NCBI RefSeq assembly: GCF_000565285.1
Contig: NZ_APVL01000011.1
Location: 1 to 64,000, forward strand
From: Cytobacillus firmus DS1
Lineage (GTDB): Bacteria > Bacillota > Bacilli > Bacillales > Cytobacillaceae
Direction: 5' to 3'
Length of the DNA stretch: 64,000 nucleotides
Below are positions 33,562 to 43,464 of this stretch, piece by piece. A model generated the notes under the pieces. The model made no database searches and had not been told where the DNA came from. It was given only the letters and a program-made list of their open reading frames with translations. Made by a program: the position numbers and the translations under genes. Every line of letters begins with the position of its first letter. Position 1 is the stretch's first letter.

Positions 33562-34572
33562 TTAACAGATCCTGGGCAGCATCAATCCGGCAAGGCGCTG
33601 CAGGCTGCGTGTTGTTCCTAAAGGTGTCTTTAAATAAAGCTTCCCGGCGCTATTAGTTGTGCCGGTTACCTGTCCTATGACAGCTGCGTTCTCGCCTAAA
33701 GGATGGCTCCTTAATACTTGAAGTGCCTGCTCTTCCATTTTTGAATCCACCAGTAAAATCATTTTTCCCTCATTCGCCAGATAAAGGGGATCGTAGCCTA
33801 GAATATCGCAAGCACCATGAATATCATTCCGAATGGGAATCGATCCTTCATTAATTTCGCAATTAAAATGGAAGTCTTCGCAAAGTTCTACAAGTGCTGT
33901 CGCAAGTCCCCCTCTTGTCGGATCCTTCAATATGCGAATTCCATCTATCGTGTGGATCAGACTCTGAATAAGTCCATTGAGAGAAGCGCAATCACTGACT
34001 GTGTCCGAAAGTAAGCCAAGCTCTTCCCTGGCACTTAGAATTGCAATTCCATGGTCTCCGATTGTTCCGCTTAAGATAATAGAGTCACCTTTCTGAATGT
34101 GTTTTGGCTGAAGTTTGTGCCCGCTCTCCACTGTTCCAATGCCGGAAGTATTGATGAATAACTGATCTGCACTGCCTTTTTCGACCACCTTTGTGTCTCC
34201 TGCAATGATCCTGATACCTGCTTTTCCTGCTTCGTCAGCCATGCTATGAACAATTTCCTTTAAATCTTTAAGGGGCAGACCTTCTTCTATAATGAACCCT
34301 GCTGTCATAAATTTGGGAACGGCACCGCTGACAGCCAGGTCATTAACAGTCCCGGCAACAGCAAGCTTGCCAATATTCCCTCCCGGAAAGAAAATCGGTT
34401 TTACAACATAGCTGTCAGTAGTCAATGCAATTGTTTCGGGCTTACATTGAAATATGGCTGAATCGTGCTTTGTATGCTCCCCATGGCCGAATGCTTTTTC
34501 AAAAACATCCTTAATCAGTCTATATGTCAGCTCCCCGCCCTCCCCATGGGCAAGATTAATCCGCTGCAGCAT
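33562..34572 (-). CDS. hypE: Hydrogenase maturation protein HypE
   Basis: 336 residues. HypE dehydrates a thiocarbamoyl group on its C-terminal Cys to thiocyanate for the Fe cyanide ligands; the required ending PRIC is present. ATP-binding signatures of the PurM/SelD-like fold are visible (GEGGELTYRLIKDVF, DDHG-like and DPTRGGLA). Start ATG 34572 has GGAGG upstream and is two bases after hypD; the longer frame is not supported. Confidence 0.95.
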   Translation of the reverse strand: MLQRINLAHGEGGELTYRLIKDVFEKAFGHGEHTKHDSAIFQCKPETIALTTDSYVVKPIFFPGGNIGKLAVAGTVNDLAVSGAVPKFMTAGFIIEEGLPLKDLKEIVHSMADEAGKAGIRIIAGDTKVVEKGSADQLFINTSGIGTVESGHKLQPKHIQKGDSIILSGTIGDHGIAILSAREELGLLSDTVSDCASLNGLIQSLIHTIDGIRILKDPTRGGLATALVELCEDFHFNCEINEGSIPIRNDIHGACDILGYDPLYLANEGKMILLVDSKMEEQALQVLRSHPLGENAAVIGQVTGTTNSAGKLYLKTPLGTTRSLQRLAGLMLPRIC

Positions 34573-34574
34573 GA

Positions 34575-35681
34575 TTACTCCTCCTTCATATAGTGGTAAT
34601 GGGCAGCACATGTGCCTTCTGCTGAAACCATGCAGGGACCAATTGGATTAGCTGGTGTGCAGGCTTTGCTGAAAAGTGGACATTCTTCAGGAGCAGTCAG
34701 TCCCCGAATGACTTCACCGCATCTGCATTTCGTCTTTCGCGGAGAATCTATAGTAATCTTAAATTTCCTTTTGGCATCAAAGTTCTGGTACTTTTCTTTA
34801 AGTACCAGGCCGCTATTTGGGATGGTTCCTATTCCGCGCCAGTCTTCATCCCCCGGCTGTAAATATTTCTTCATCAGGCTTTTGGCAGCTGCATTGCCTG
34901 ATGAAGAAACTGCATAAGGATAATCATTAATGATTTCCGCTGTATTTTCTAAACAAAGCTGAAGCAATTTATAAATACTGCTTAAAAGCTGGACCGGCTC
35001 AAACCCTGAAATGACTCCAGGCATCTTATATTCTTCTGTTAAAAAAGAGTAACTCTCTTTTCCCAGCACAACGGATACATGGCCGGGGAGCAAAAAACCG
35101 TCCAGCTGAATTTCACCTGCGTCAAGGAGCGCCCGTAAAACCGGTTCGACCAATTTTGTCGTCATCCAAATGCTGAAATTGGTTAACCCTCTCTGTTCGG
35201 CTTCCTTGATGGCTGCTGCCAGCAATGGAATTGTAGTTTCAAAGCCAATGCCTAAAAATATAATCTCTTTGTCAGGATTCTTTTCAGCGATTCGGAGGCT
35301 GTCCAATGGGGAATAGACTACACGAATATCCTTTCCCTCTGTTTTCGCTTCAAGCAATGAATGCTTGGATCCCGGCACGCGCATCATATCCCCAAATGTA
35401 CAAAGAATGCTGCCTCGTTCCTTTGATAAGCTGATCATGCTGTCTATCGTTCTTTGGTCTGTTACACAAACAGGACAGCCCGGCCCCGCTATTAATTGAA
35501 CGTACTCATTTAATCTCGTTTTTACACCTGTTTTGGCAAGGGCCATTGTATGTGAGCCGCACACCTCCATAAAAACAGGTTTTCGGCCGTTCAGCTGAAT
35601 ATATTGTTTAGCTAATTGGATGACTGCTTCTGCTGACCGCTGGCTTAAAACCGGATCAGAAAAGGGTGCCATGCTGTCCAT
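34575..35681 (-). CDS. hypD: Hydrogenase maturation protein HypD
   Basis: 368 residues, the [4Fe-4S] scaffold on which Fe(CN)2CO is built with HypC. Conserved motifs are FMEVCGSHT, AGPGCPVCV and GFETT, with C-terminal cluster Cys in KCRCGEVIRG, EECPLFSKACTP and GPCMVSAEGTC. Start ATG 35681 has GGAGG about 10 bases upstream and lies within the last 26 bases of hypC. Confidence 0.95.
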   Translation of the reverse strand: MDSMAPFSDPVLSQRSAEAVIQLAKQYIQLNGRKPVFMEVCGSHTMALAKTGVKTRLNEYVQLIAGPGCPVCVTDQRTIDSMISLSKERGSILCTFGDMMRVPGSKHSLLEAKTEGKDIRVVYSPLDSLRIAEKNPDKEIIFLGIGFETTIPLLAAAIKEAEQRGLTNFSIWMTTKLVEPVLRALLDAGEIQLDGFLLPGHVSVVLGKESYSFLTEEYKMPGVISGFEPVQLLSSIYKLLQLCLENTAEIINDYPYAVSSSGNAAAKSLMKKYLQPGDEDWRGIGTIPNSGLVLKEKYQNFDAKRKFKITIDSPRKTKCRCGEVIRGLTAPEECPLFSKACTPANPIGPCMVSAEGTCAAHYHYMKEE

Positions 35682-35889
35682 CAATTATGTTCCTCCATTC
35701 TTCAATGCTTTCACGGGCATATTCCTCATTGATGATAGTCATGGCCTGTCCTGCATGAAGCAGCACATAATCATTGATTTTCACCTCAGGAACAAAAAGG
35801 ATGCCCACATAAATCTTAGATCCCATAACATCCACGAGAGCACGGTTTTCTTCCAGTCTTATAACTTTTGAGGGAACACCTACACACAT
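35656..35889 (-). CDS. hypC: Hydrogenase maturation chaperone HypC
   Basis: 77 residues beginning MCVGVPSKV; the N-terminal Cys after Met removal binds the Fe(CN)2CO unit and the large-subunit precursor. The OB-like core (ALVDVMGSKIYVGILFVPEVKINDYVLLHAGQAM) is typical. Lies between hypF and hypD in the same operon. Confidence 0.95.
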   Translation of the reverse strand: MCVGVPSKVIRLEENRALVDVMGSKIYVGILFVPEVKINDYVLLHAGQAMTIINEEYARESIEEWRNIIDGQHGTLF

Positions 35890-35901
35890 GAAATCACCCC
35901 T

Positions 35902-38190
35902 TTATATCTTTTTAGCTTTTGTTTGTCTGGCTGCAATCATTAATTGCCCTAATGATAATCCGCCATCATGGCAAGGAACTTTCTTATGTGTATAAACAGT
36001 AAAACCGTTCTCCTCAAGCTTTCTTGAAAGTTCCCGGGCAAGAAATAAATTTTGAAACGATCCTCCTGAAAAGACAATCCTCCGGTTAAGTTCTGGTCTT
36101 TCATCCGCTTTACATAAAATTAACGCTGCCGATGCAGATGCAACTGTCTGATGAAATCTTTGAATAATAACAGCAGGTGGAACGGCCACCAAATGTTCCT
36201 GGATGATTTGATAAATCATTTGGGAGAAATCGAGCTTGTATGGTTCCCCACTGTCTTTTATTAGCTTAAAGGGATAAGGTTTGTAAAACTCTGGCCGGGA
36301 TTTATACATATAATCTGATAGTTTCATCGCTGCTTCTCCCTCGTAAGTGGATGTTTGGCAGATTCCCAATATGGCACTGACTGCATCAAATAGCCTCCCG
36401 CACGTTCCGGCAAGGGGTGTATGGATCTTCTTATTCACCATGTGTTCAATAATGCTGATTTCTCCGGCTTTTTCGGGAAACAGTTTCAGAGCAAGCTCCT
36501 TTCCATGACCAGGCCAGAATTGAAGAATCATTCCAGCAGCATTCCTCCAGGGCTCCTTTACTGCCTTCTCTCCTCCAGGCAGCGGTGTATAACTAAGATG
36601 GCCCAGCCGCTCAAAGGAATCGGCACAGCCATACAATAATTCAAACCCCCAAATATGGCCGTCATCCCCATAGCCTGTGCCGTCGAGAATCAGGCCAAAG
36701 CACGGTTCATATAAATCATTGTCTGCCATGCATGACACATGATGGGCATGATGATGCTGGACTTGGATCACAGGTCCCTTGAAATGACTTGCATACGTGT
36801 TTACGGAATACGAAGGATGTGAGTCAGCGGCAATCATTTTTTCCTCAAACCCCAGCCAGCTGTTATAATGCTTCACCTGATTCTCATAATGATGAAGCAT
36901 CTCTTCATTATCCAGATCCCCAATATGCGGGCCCATATAAATGCTTTGGCCCTTCCCTGCAGCAAAGGCATTCTTCTGATTTCCCCCTAAAGCCAGGATT
37001 TGATCTAACGGATAGGCGGTTTTAAAAACCTCCGGTATAAAACCTCTGGAACGTCTGAGAAAAATAACTTCTCCAGCCTGACTGACTTGTATGACAGAGT
37101 CATCGATAGGGTGGAGAATGGGACGATTATGGGTAAGAACATAGTCACTTAGAGTGCCTGGGTCCTTTTTGAAATATAACGGCAATCCAGACGGATTAGA
37201 GCTTGTCAGTACGATGCATTCCAGCTTGCTGTTCTCAAAAAGCAGATGATGCAGCGGCGAATACGGAAGCATGATTCCAATGGTCGATAACCCCGGGGAA
37301 AGAAGCTCAGGAAGATCGGAGCTCTCTTTTTTCCTTAAAACAACGATTGGCATTTCAGGGCTTTTTAGCATCTCAGCTTCTTTCTCTGAGACATGGCAAT
37401 ACTTCCGGGCCGTTTCAAGTGATTTTGCCATAATAGCCAAAGGACGCTGCGGTCTGTTTTTCCGGATTCTTAGTTCATTAATGGCCTTTTCATTGTGTGC
37501 ATCGCAGGCAAGATGATATCCTCCTATCCCTTTAATGCTTACAATCTTTCCTTCCGATAAAAGAGCCGAGGCCGCTTGAATAGCTTTCTGCTTTCTTTTC
37601 ACCGGCTTCTTATTCGAATCATAAAGGATTAGTTCAGGTCCGCATTCAGGGCAGCATACCGGCTGTGCATGATGGCGGCGATCTGTTGGATTTTCATATT
37701 CTTCCCTGCAGGAAATACACATGTGAAATTTGTCCATAGCGGTGTGTGGCCTGTCATACGGAAGCTCCCGAATGATGGAATACCGCGGACCGCATTGAGT
37801 GCAATTTGTAAAAGGATATTGAAACCGCCTGTTACTCTCTTGACGCATGTCGCGCACGCAGTCATTGCAGATTCCCGCATCTGCTGGAATTAATGGTTCA
37901 GCATGACCGCTTCGCTTGCTTGGAACAATCTTGAAATCGTTAAAATACGATGGCACACTTTCATCTACAGTCATTTCAATAATTTTTGCCAGTTGAGGTG
38001 GGCTGTTTTGAATGTGATCAATTATGCTGGCAATGGAGTCACTTGCGCCTTCTGCCTGTATAATAACGCCATCTAAATTATTTTGAACTGTTCCCTGAAT
38101 GTTGTATTTTCTTGAAAGGCCATATATAAAGGGACGGAACCCGACACCCTGTACTCTTCCGGTTACTTTAATTCTGACTGAACGCAGCAT
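35902..38190 (-). CDS. hypF: Carbamoyltransferase HypF
   Basis: 762 residues. It uses carbamoyl phosphate and ATP to carbamoylate HypE. Domains in order: acylphosphatase (GRVQGVGFRPF, residues 1-90), two zinc fingers (CNDCVRD, CTQCGPRY, CISCREEY, CCPECGPE), a YrdC-like domain (KGIGGYHLACDA, LGIMLPYSPLHHLL) and a Kae1-like carbamoyltransferase domain (HHHAH in VQHHHAHHVSCMA, DGTGYGDDG). Overlaps hypB by 23 bases. Confidence 0.96.
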   Translation of the reverse strand: MLRSVRIKVTGRVQGVGFRPFIYGLSRKYNIQGTVQNNLDGVIIQAEGASDSIASIIDHIQNSPPQLAKIIEMTVDESVPSYFNDFKIVPSKRSGHAEPLIPADAGICNDCVRDMRQESNRRFQYPFTNCTQCGPRYSIIRELPYDRPHTAMDKFHMCISCREEYENPTDRRHHAQPVCCPECGPELILYDSNKKPVKRKQKAIQAASALLSEGKIVSIKGIGGYHLACDAHNEKAINELRIRKNRPQRPLAIMAKSLETARKYCHVSEKEAEMLKSPEMPIVVLRKKESSDLPELLSPGLSTIGIMLPYSPLHHLLFENSKLECIVLTSSNPSGLPLYFKKDPGTLSDYVLTHNRPILHPIDDSVIQVSQAGEVIFLRRSRGFIPEVFKTAYPLDQILALGGNQKNAFAAGKGQSIYMGPHIGDLDNEEMLHHYENQVKHYNSWLGFEEKMIAADSHPSYSVNTYASHFKGPVIQVQHHHAHHVSCMADNDLYEPCFGLILDGTGYGDDGHIWGFELLYGCADSFERLGHLSYTPLPGGEKAVKEPWRNAAGMILQFWPGHGKELALKLFPEKAGEISIIEHMVNKKIHTPLAGTCGRLFDAVSAILGICQTSTYEGEAAMKLSDYMYKSRPEFYKPYPFKLIKDSGEPYKLDFSQMIYQIIQEHLVAVPPAVIIQRFHQTVASASAALILCKADERPELNRRIVFSGGSFQNLFLARELSRKLEENGFTVYTHKKVPCHDGGLSLGQLMIAARQTKAKKI

Positions 38191-38833
38191 GGGTGTGTGC
38201 TTTCTTTAACCAGTTTATCCAATCCTCCATACCCTCTGCCGTCTGGGAAGACAGCGCAAGAAAAGCAGCATCCGGGTTAATAGTGCGTAAATCCCTCTGT
38301 GCTTCCTCTAAATCAAATTGTACGTATGGAAGCAAATCCGTTTTATTTATTATTGTTAAATCGGTACGGCGAAACATCAAGGGGTATTTGGGGATTTTGT
38401 CATTGCCTTCGGGTACACTGAGAATGACAGCCTTGTAGTCTTGTCCCAAATCATAGCCTGAGGGGCAGACCAGATTGCCGATGTTCTCAATAAAAAGGAT
38501 ATCAATTTCTTCAAGCTGGAATTCAGGCAATGTTTTGGCTATCATTTTTGCGTCAAGATGGCAGCCGCCAACTGTGTTAATTTGTATTGTTTTTACACCT
38601 AAAGCCCGAAGCCTGTCTGCATCCCGCTCAGTTGCCAGATCCCCCTCTATGACTGCGATTTTAAATTCCTTTGCCAGCGCTTTTACAGTTTTCTCAAGCA
38701 GGGTGGTCTTCCCTGCACCTGGTGCACTCATAATATTGATGACAAGTGTTTGATTTTGCTTAAACAAAGTTCTATTAAAATTGGCTGCAATATTGTTATC
38801 TTTCAGAACATCATCGTCCATTTTTATCTTCAA
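38168..38833 (-). CDS. hypB: Hydrogenase nickel incorporation GTPase HypB
   Basis: About 221 residues. The P-loop GTPase APGAGKTT is followed by GDLATERDADRL, the metal site GGCHLDAKM at the dimer interface and NKTDLLPY (guanine specificity). There is no N-terminal CxxCGC or poly-His nickel store. I place the start at TTG 38833, 9 bases after GAAGGA, overlapping hypA by 22 bases; ATG 38821 and TTG 38860 are alternatives. Confidence 0.93.
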   Translation of the reverse strand: MKIKMDDDVLKDNNIAANFNRTLFKQNQTLVINIMSAPGAGKTTLLEKTVKALAKEFKIAVIEGDLATERDADRLRALGVKTIQINTVGGCHLDAKMIAKTLPEFQLEEIDILFIENIGNLVCPSGYDLGQDYKAVILSVPEGNDKIPKYPLMFRRTDLTIINKTDLLPYVQFDLEEAQRDLRTINPDAAFLALSSQTAEGMEDWINWLKKAHTHAAFSQN

Positions 38834-39188
38834 AACACTCACTTCCTTCGTAAGACTCAATTTGAAAAGATTCGCCCGAGATTATTTCAGTATTTAATTG
38901 TTGGCAATGTGGACAAAGGGCTATCCGGTAATCCGGGTCAAATTCTTTTCTGCACTCTTTGCACCTGGCTTTTGCTTCCTCCCTGATAATAGCCAGTTCG
39001 GTTTTTTCACTAATCAGGCTGCACTCCTGTTTTTGAAAGTAACAAAATGCAAGTTCTAATGCATCGGGCAGGACATTGGAAAGTTCCCCGACAATGATAG
39101 AGATTCGGTCAACCTTCATAAAGCCTCTCTCGAAGGCATCTTCCTCCACCAGGCGAAGAACTTCAGCCATCAGAGACATTTCGTGCAT
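38811..39188 (-). CDS. hypA: Hydrogenase nickel metallochaperone HypA
   Basis: 125 residues beginning MHEMSL, where the N-terminus and His2 bind nickel. The zinc site is formed by CKEC and CPHC. AAAGGAGG precedes the ATG with good spacing. It is the first gene of a ten-gene minus-strand run ending at 30229 with overlaps or gaps under 60 bases, so the whole hydrogenase set is probably one operon. Confidence 0.95.
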   Translation of the reverse strand: MHEMSLMAEVLRLVEEDAFERGFMKVDRISIIVGELSNVLPDALELAFCYFQKQECSLISEKTELAIIREEAKARCKECRKEFDPDYRIALCPHCQQLNTEIISGESFQIESYEGSECFEDKNGR

Positions 39189-39329
39189 ATGTAACCTCCT
39201 TTAAACAAATTGACTATTTAGTAATGGATATTCTAAATTTTTCGGGAAAAGACCGTTTGGTGACATACAAAATAAAAAGCCCATTTCAGACCAAAAGGCC
39301 TTCATAGGGCTTCTAACTCTAAATATTAA

Positions 39330-39773
39330 TCATTCCCAATCCTTTGTCGGCTCTCTTTCTTCCGCCATTTCCATCCCATATGCCAGCCGCGGATTCAGGG
39401 CAGTTTGGCTGCTCTCTTTCTCTTGGCTGCTTTCCCTTTTGTTTACAAGGAATCTATGGACAAATACCTCGGATAGAGTGATAATCCCTGCCGCAATGAC
39501 ACTTCCCCAAGCGATTTGCAGGTAACTGTTAAGCAGCACACTTCCAAACACCCAAACAGATGCATAAACTAAGAAAAAGTCAGCAATGAGGGCATTCCGG
39601 TTTCCCAGCCGCGGAAGGATGATGCGGTCTCCGAGAAAATAGGACATGGCTGTTACCAGAATACTGAAAGAAATAATATCAGCGAAGGTAGCATCAAAGA
39701 ATAAATCGAGCGCTATGGCAAAAGCAATCATGGCTGATGCTAATTTAAGTATTAAGATAAGTGTTTTGTTCAT
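39330..39773 (-). CDS. DUF2512 (YndM-type) membrane protein
   Basis: 147 residues with four hydrophobic segments (FAIALDLFF, FSILVTAMSYFLGD, ADFFLVYASVWVFG, WGSVIAAGIITLSEVFVHRFLV) and a polar C-terminal tail. The pattern is that of DUF2512 proteins of Bacillus. Function unknown. It lies upstream of hypA on the same strand, separated from it by about 140 bases. Confidence 0.8.
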   Translation of the reverse strand: MNKTLILILKLASAMIAFAIALDLFFDATFADIISFSILVTAMSYFLGDRIILPRLGNRNALIADFFLVYASVWVFGSVLLNSYLQIAWGSVIAAGIITLSEVFVHRFLVNKRESSQEKESSQTALNPRLAYGMEMAEEREPTKDWE

Positions 39774-39982
39774 AAGAAAACCTCCTCTTTTACCTTAGCT
39801 TTTATCATTATGGAGATTCCCATTCATTATCTGTTCCTCAGCAGCAAAAGCAATTTTTTCAAAAAAATAAACAACTTGTTCAGTGTCCCTCAATATAATG
39901 GCAGTAATAAGGATTACATTTTAAGTTAAAGGTTGTGGAAGAGTGATACTCCGAGACAAAATACTTAATGTGGTGATAATAG

Positions 39983-40507
39983 GTGAATGCTGAATATAAA
40001 TTTCAAAACCTTCAGGAGAGGAATATGACTTTTGAGCAGGTATTCAACCGTATCTTACTTTTTATAAAGCGAAATCCTGATGGGAACTTCAGGCTGATGA
40101 TTGGAACAGATTCACAGGTGCATTGCAATCGCACTGTGTTTATAACCGGGATTGTGATTCAAAATGAGCGAAAAGGCGCCTGGGCATGTATTCGAAAAAC
40201 TGTTATACCAAGGAAAATGCTGCATCTTCATGAGAGAATTTCCTATGAAACCTCACTGACTGAAGAAGTGGTCTCTTTGTTTACAGAGGATTACAAAGAC
40301 AAAATGTTTGAAATCGTTCTGCCATTCCTATACAAAGGCGGATCATTTTCAATGGAAGGGCATATGGACATCGGATCAGGCAAAAGAAATAGAACCAGGG
40401 AATTTGTGAAAGAAATGGTTACCAGGATCGAATCAATCGGCCTCGAGCCAAAAATAAAGCCGGAAGCATTCGTGGCCTCCAGCTACGCTAATCGATATAC
40501 GAAATAA
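39983..40507 (+). CDS. DUF458 (YkuK-type) RNase H-like protein
   Basis: 174 residues. The signatures MIGTDSQVHCNRTVFITGIVIQNERKGAWA and HERISYETSLTEEV are those of YkuK/DUF458, a predicted RNase H-like fold with Asp near the N-terminus (GTDSQ), often sporulation-associated. The start is uncertain: GTG 39983 has a weak site and ATG 40025 is an in-frame alternative. Confidence 0.8.
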   Translation: MNAEYKFQNLQERNMTFEQVFNRILLFIKRNPDGNFRLMIGTDSQVHCNRTVFITGIVIQNERKGAWACIRKTVIPRKMLHLHERISYETSLTEEVVSLFTEDYKDKMFEIVLPFLYKGGSFSMEGHMDIGSGKRNRTREFVKEMVTRIESIGLEPKIKPEAFVASSYANRYTK

Positions 40508-40546
40508 AAGAACTCAGAGTAAATGAGTTCTTTTCATTGGGGCAAA

Positions 40547-41008
40547 TTATACGCCTGCATGCTCCCTGTATTCCTGTTCAGCCTTTAATGCCACAGCTTC
40601 TGTCAGTTCTGCAGTAATTTCAGGAAGAGCTGTATTAAGCAAGGAATTGGCTACTTTAGCCATCATTCCCTCTGCTGAAATCTCAAGTGATCCTGTCATG
40701 ATATTTTTCTTATTCCTTCCTTTCTCCGCAAGAAAGTACCCATGTCCTGTAAACTTCTCATTAAGTCCTGTTAAATGAAACGTAACCTTTGTTGGCTCCT
40801 GCCAGCTCGTTATATCCACTTTTAATTCAATTTTTTTCTTAATAATCCCCATATCGCTTTTGAAGCTCCAGGTTGATTCTTTGTCACTCAGTACCTCATG
40901 TGCAATATATCCGGGCACTAATGGTGCCCAATTCCCAATATCGCTTACAAAGCTCCATATTGCCCCTATCGGAATGTTTACTTCTGCCTGATGTGTGCAG
41001 CTTGCCAT
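40547..41008 (-). CDS. SRPBCC/CoxG-like protein
   Basis: 153 residues with the helix-grip (START-like) fold: HQAEVNIPIGAIWSFVSDIGNWAPLVPGY at the start and a long C-terminal helix. CoxG members attach to the membrane in CO dehydrogenase assembly, but no cox genes are near; ligand unknown. Start ATG 41008 has AGGGG 8 bases upstream. Confidence 0.75.
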   Translation of the reverse strand: MASCTHQAEVNIPIGAIWSFVSDIGNWAPLVPGYIAHEVLSDKESTWSFKSDMGIIKKKIELKVDITSWQEPTKVTFHLTGLNEKFTGHGYFLAEKGRNKKNIMTGSLEISAEGMMAKVANSLLNTALPEITAELTEAVALKAEQEYREHAGV

Positions 41009-41095
41009 TTTTACCGCCCCTTTTAAGAAATTCATAAGTTGGTTTCCATGAATATGTATTCAAATGAACAGGGCGAGATTCATTAATTTTAATTT

Positions 41096-42088
41096 TTACT
41101 TGATCAATTCTTTGGAGATCAGCTCATATGAACGCAAACGGTCCTCATATTGATGAACAAGGGTAACAATCATGATCTCATCTGCTTGGTACCGGTGCTT
41201 CATGTCCATCAGCTGCTCGGCAACTTCTTTAGGGCTTCCTATAATATCGCGGTTTCTATTGTTAAATGGCTCTACATCCAGCCTGCGAAAATAGTTCTTT
41301 GCTTCTTCAATTGAAGGAATCCCCTCATTGCCCTCATTGTTTTCTGCTTTTATCTTCCAAAGCATACTGCTGAGTGCCAGCTCTTCAGCTTTCTGTGTTG
41401 TCTCAGCACATATTGCTGAGATTGTCAAAATAACTTTTGGTTTCTGTAAAGTTCCCCGTGCAATGAAACTCTTCCTATATTGTTTTATGATGTCTTCCCC
41501 ATCTTTTTCACTCATAAATTGGCCAAATGCATAAGCAGTTCCAGATTCAGCAGCCATTAAAGCACTTTTCCTGCTTGTCCCCAATAACCAGGGTTCCGGG
41601 CTGATTTCAGGCAAAGGAGAAGCTGATATTTTTGCAAACATGTGATCCTCAGAAAAGTCATTATTTAAAAATTGAAGAAGCTCCATCACCATTTCAGGCA
41701 TTTTGCGGACACCTTCCAAGAAATTATCTGAGAGTGCCATGGACGCTTCTGCTGATCCACCTGGTGCTCTTCCGATTCCCAGGTCCACTCTTCCAGGAAA
41801 CAAGGTAGCAAGCATATTGAACAATTCCGCAATTTTGTATGGCTTATAATATGGCAGCAATATGGCACCTGCACCAATCCGTATTCTTTTTGTTTTTGCA
41901 CCGATATAACTCAACATGATTTCAGGAGCAGAACTGGCAAAGCCGGATAAATGATGATGTTCAGCAATCCAATATCTTGTGAAGCCCAGCTTCTCTGCTG
42001 ATTGTGCGAGCTGAACAGAAGCTTCCAGTGCTTCTTTGGGTGAATATCCCGATGAAATGGGTGCCTGATCTAAAATGCTTATTTTCAA
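41096..42088 (-). CDS. LLM-class flavin-dependent oxidoreductase (MsnO8 type)
   Basis: 330 residues with the bacterial luciferase-like TIM barrel: YWIAEHHHLSGFASSAPEIMLSYIGAKTKRIRIGAGA and PGRVDLGIGRAPGG. Uses FMNH2 or FMN; substrate unknown. Usual length for the YceB/MsnO8 group. Monocistronic. Confidence 0.85.
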   Translation of the reverse strand: MKISILDQAPISSGYSPKEALEASVQLAQSAEKLGFTRYWIAEHHHLSGFASSAPEIMLSYIGAKTKRIRIGAGAILLPYYKPYKIAELFNMLATLFPGRVDLGIGRAPGGSAEASMALSDNFLEGVRKMPEMVMELLQFLNNDFSEDHMFAKISASPLPEISPEPWLLGTSRKSALMAAESGTAYAFGQFMSEKDGEDIIKQYRKSFIARGTLQKPKVILTISAICAETTQKAEELALSSMLWKIKAENNEGNEGIPSIEEAKNYFRRLDVEPFNNRNRDIIGSPKEVAEQLMDMKHRYQADEIMIVTLVHQYEDRLRSYELISKELIK

Positions 42089-42290
42089 GGTGTATCCCCT
42101 CTTTCAAAACTTAATTCTTCCGCCATTTAAAATGTAAAGCGAATAATATAATGCAGATGAGCGAAACTTATATTATTGCCTCTTAGTTTATAATGAATCT
42201 TGATCTTTAAAAAGTATATCAAATCAAATGTTCTTTTTCGTTTAAATGATATTTTTACTGCTAAAAATCTAATTTAGTGGAGTGTTGAAT

Positions 42291-43424
42291 ATGAAGGCGG
42301 TAACCTATCAGGGGCCTAATCGTGTAGCGGTTACAAATGTGGATGATCCCAAGCTTGAAAAGAAAGATGATATTATCGTTAAAATTACCTCCACAGCGAT
42401 CTGCGGTTCCGACTTGCACTTATACCAGGGAAATATGCCTCTTCCAGAGGGGTATATTATTGGTCATGAGCCAATGGGCATTGTGGAAGAAACAGGTCCA
42501 GATGTAACAAAAGTAAAAAAAGGGGATAGAGTTGTCATTCCTTTCAATGTATCCTGTGGCCAGTGCGTTTATTGCCAGCAGGATCAAACCAGCCAATGTG
42601 ATAATTCCAATCCGCATTATGATTCAGGGGGATACTTTGGATACACAGAAAAATTCGGAAATCACCCTGGCGGACAGGCCGAATACTTAAAAGTCCCTTT
42701 TGGCAATTATACGCCGTTTCTGGTTCCGGAATCCTGTGAATTGGAAGATGAGTCACTATTATTTTTGTCGGATGTACTTCCGACCGCTTATTGGAGTGTT
42801 GTGAACGCAGGTGTTAAAAAGGGAGATACGGTTATTGTCCTTGGCTGTGGCCCCGTTGGATTAATGGCGCAGAAATTTGCATGGATGGAAGGCGCAGAGC
42901 GTGTTATTGCAGTTGATTACCTGGATTATCGGATCAATCATGCAAAAGCAGCAAACAAAGTGGAAGTCTGTGAGTTCACGAAATATCCAGATATGGGAGA
43001 GCATCTAAAGGAAATTACTCATGGAGGCGCTGACGTTGTCATCGATTGTGTAGGGATGGACGGAAAAAAGTCGCCCCTTGAGTTTATTGAGCAAAAATTA
43101 AAACTGCAAGGCGGCACCCTGGGACCCATTCAGATTGCGACAAAGGCAGTAAGAAAAACAGGAACAGTCCAGGTAACCGGAGTCTATGGAGCAAACTATA
43201 ATATGTTCCCTCTAGGTGCCTTCTTCTCCAGAAACATTACACTTAAGATGGGGCAGGCACCTGTCATCCCATTTATGCCAATGCTCTATGAGAAAATTGT
43301 TAGAAAAGAATTTGAGCCGAAAGACATTATTACCCATAAGATTAAACTGGAAGAGGCAAGCCATGGCTATAAAATTTTCAATGGACATGAAGACGATTGC
43401 ATCAAGGTAGTTTTAAAGCCTTAA
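42291..43424 (+). CDS. Zinc-dependent alcohol dehydrogenase (glutathione-independent formaldehyde dehydrogenase-like)
   Basis: 377 residues of the MDR family. Catalytic zinc ligands are CGSDLH and GHEPMG; the structural zinc loop is CGQCVYCQQDQTSQC. The Rossmann motif LGCGPVGLMAQ is followed by an acidic residue in AVDYLDYR, indicating NAD preference. The long insert before the cofactor domain is typical of FdhA-like dehydrogenases. Start ATG 42291 has GGAG 8 bases upstream. Exact substrate open. Confidence 0.85.
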   Translation: MKAVTYQGPNRVAVTNVDDPKLEKKDDIIVKITSTAICGSDLHLYQGNMPLPEGYIIGHEPMGIVEETGPDVTKVKKGDRVVIPFNVSCGQCVYCQQDQTSQCDNSNPHYDSGGYFGYTEKFGNHPGGQAEYLKVPFGNYTPFLVPESCELEDESLLFLSDVLPTAYWSVVNAGVKKGDTVIVLGCGPVGLMAQKFAWMEGAERVIAVDYLDYRINHAKAANKVEVCEFTKYPDMGEHLKEITHGGADVVIDCVGMDGKKSPLEFIEQKLKLQGGTLGPIQIATKAVRKTGTVQVTGVYGANYNMFPLGAFFSRNITLKMGQAPVIPFMPMLYEKIVRKEFEPKDIITHKIKLEEASHGYKIFNGHEDDCIKVVLKP

Positions 43425-43437
43425 TGGACATGAGTAA

Positions 43438-43464
43438 AGCCTGCTGTTTAACAGCAGGCTTTTT
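43438..43464 (+). terminator. Terminator of the alcohol dehydrogenase gene
   Basis: AGCCTGCTGTT / AACAGCAGGCT stem with a T run. It overlaps the end of the adjacent pseudogene. Confidence 0.85.
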
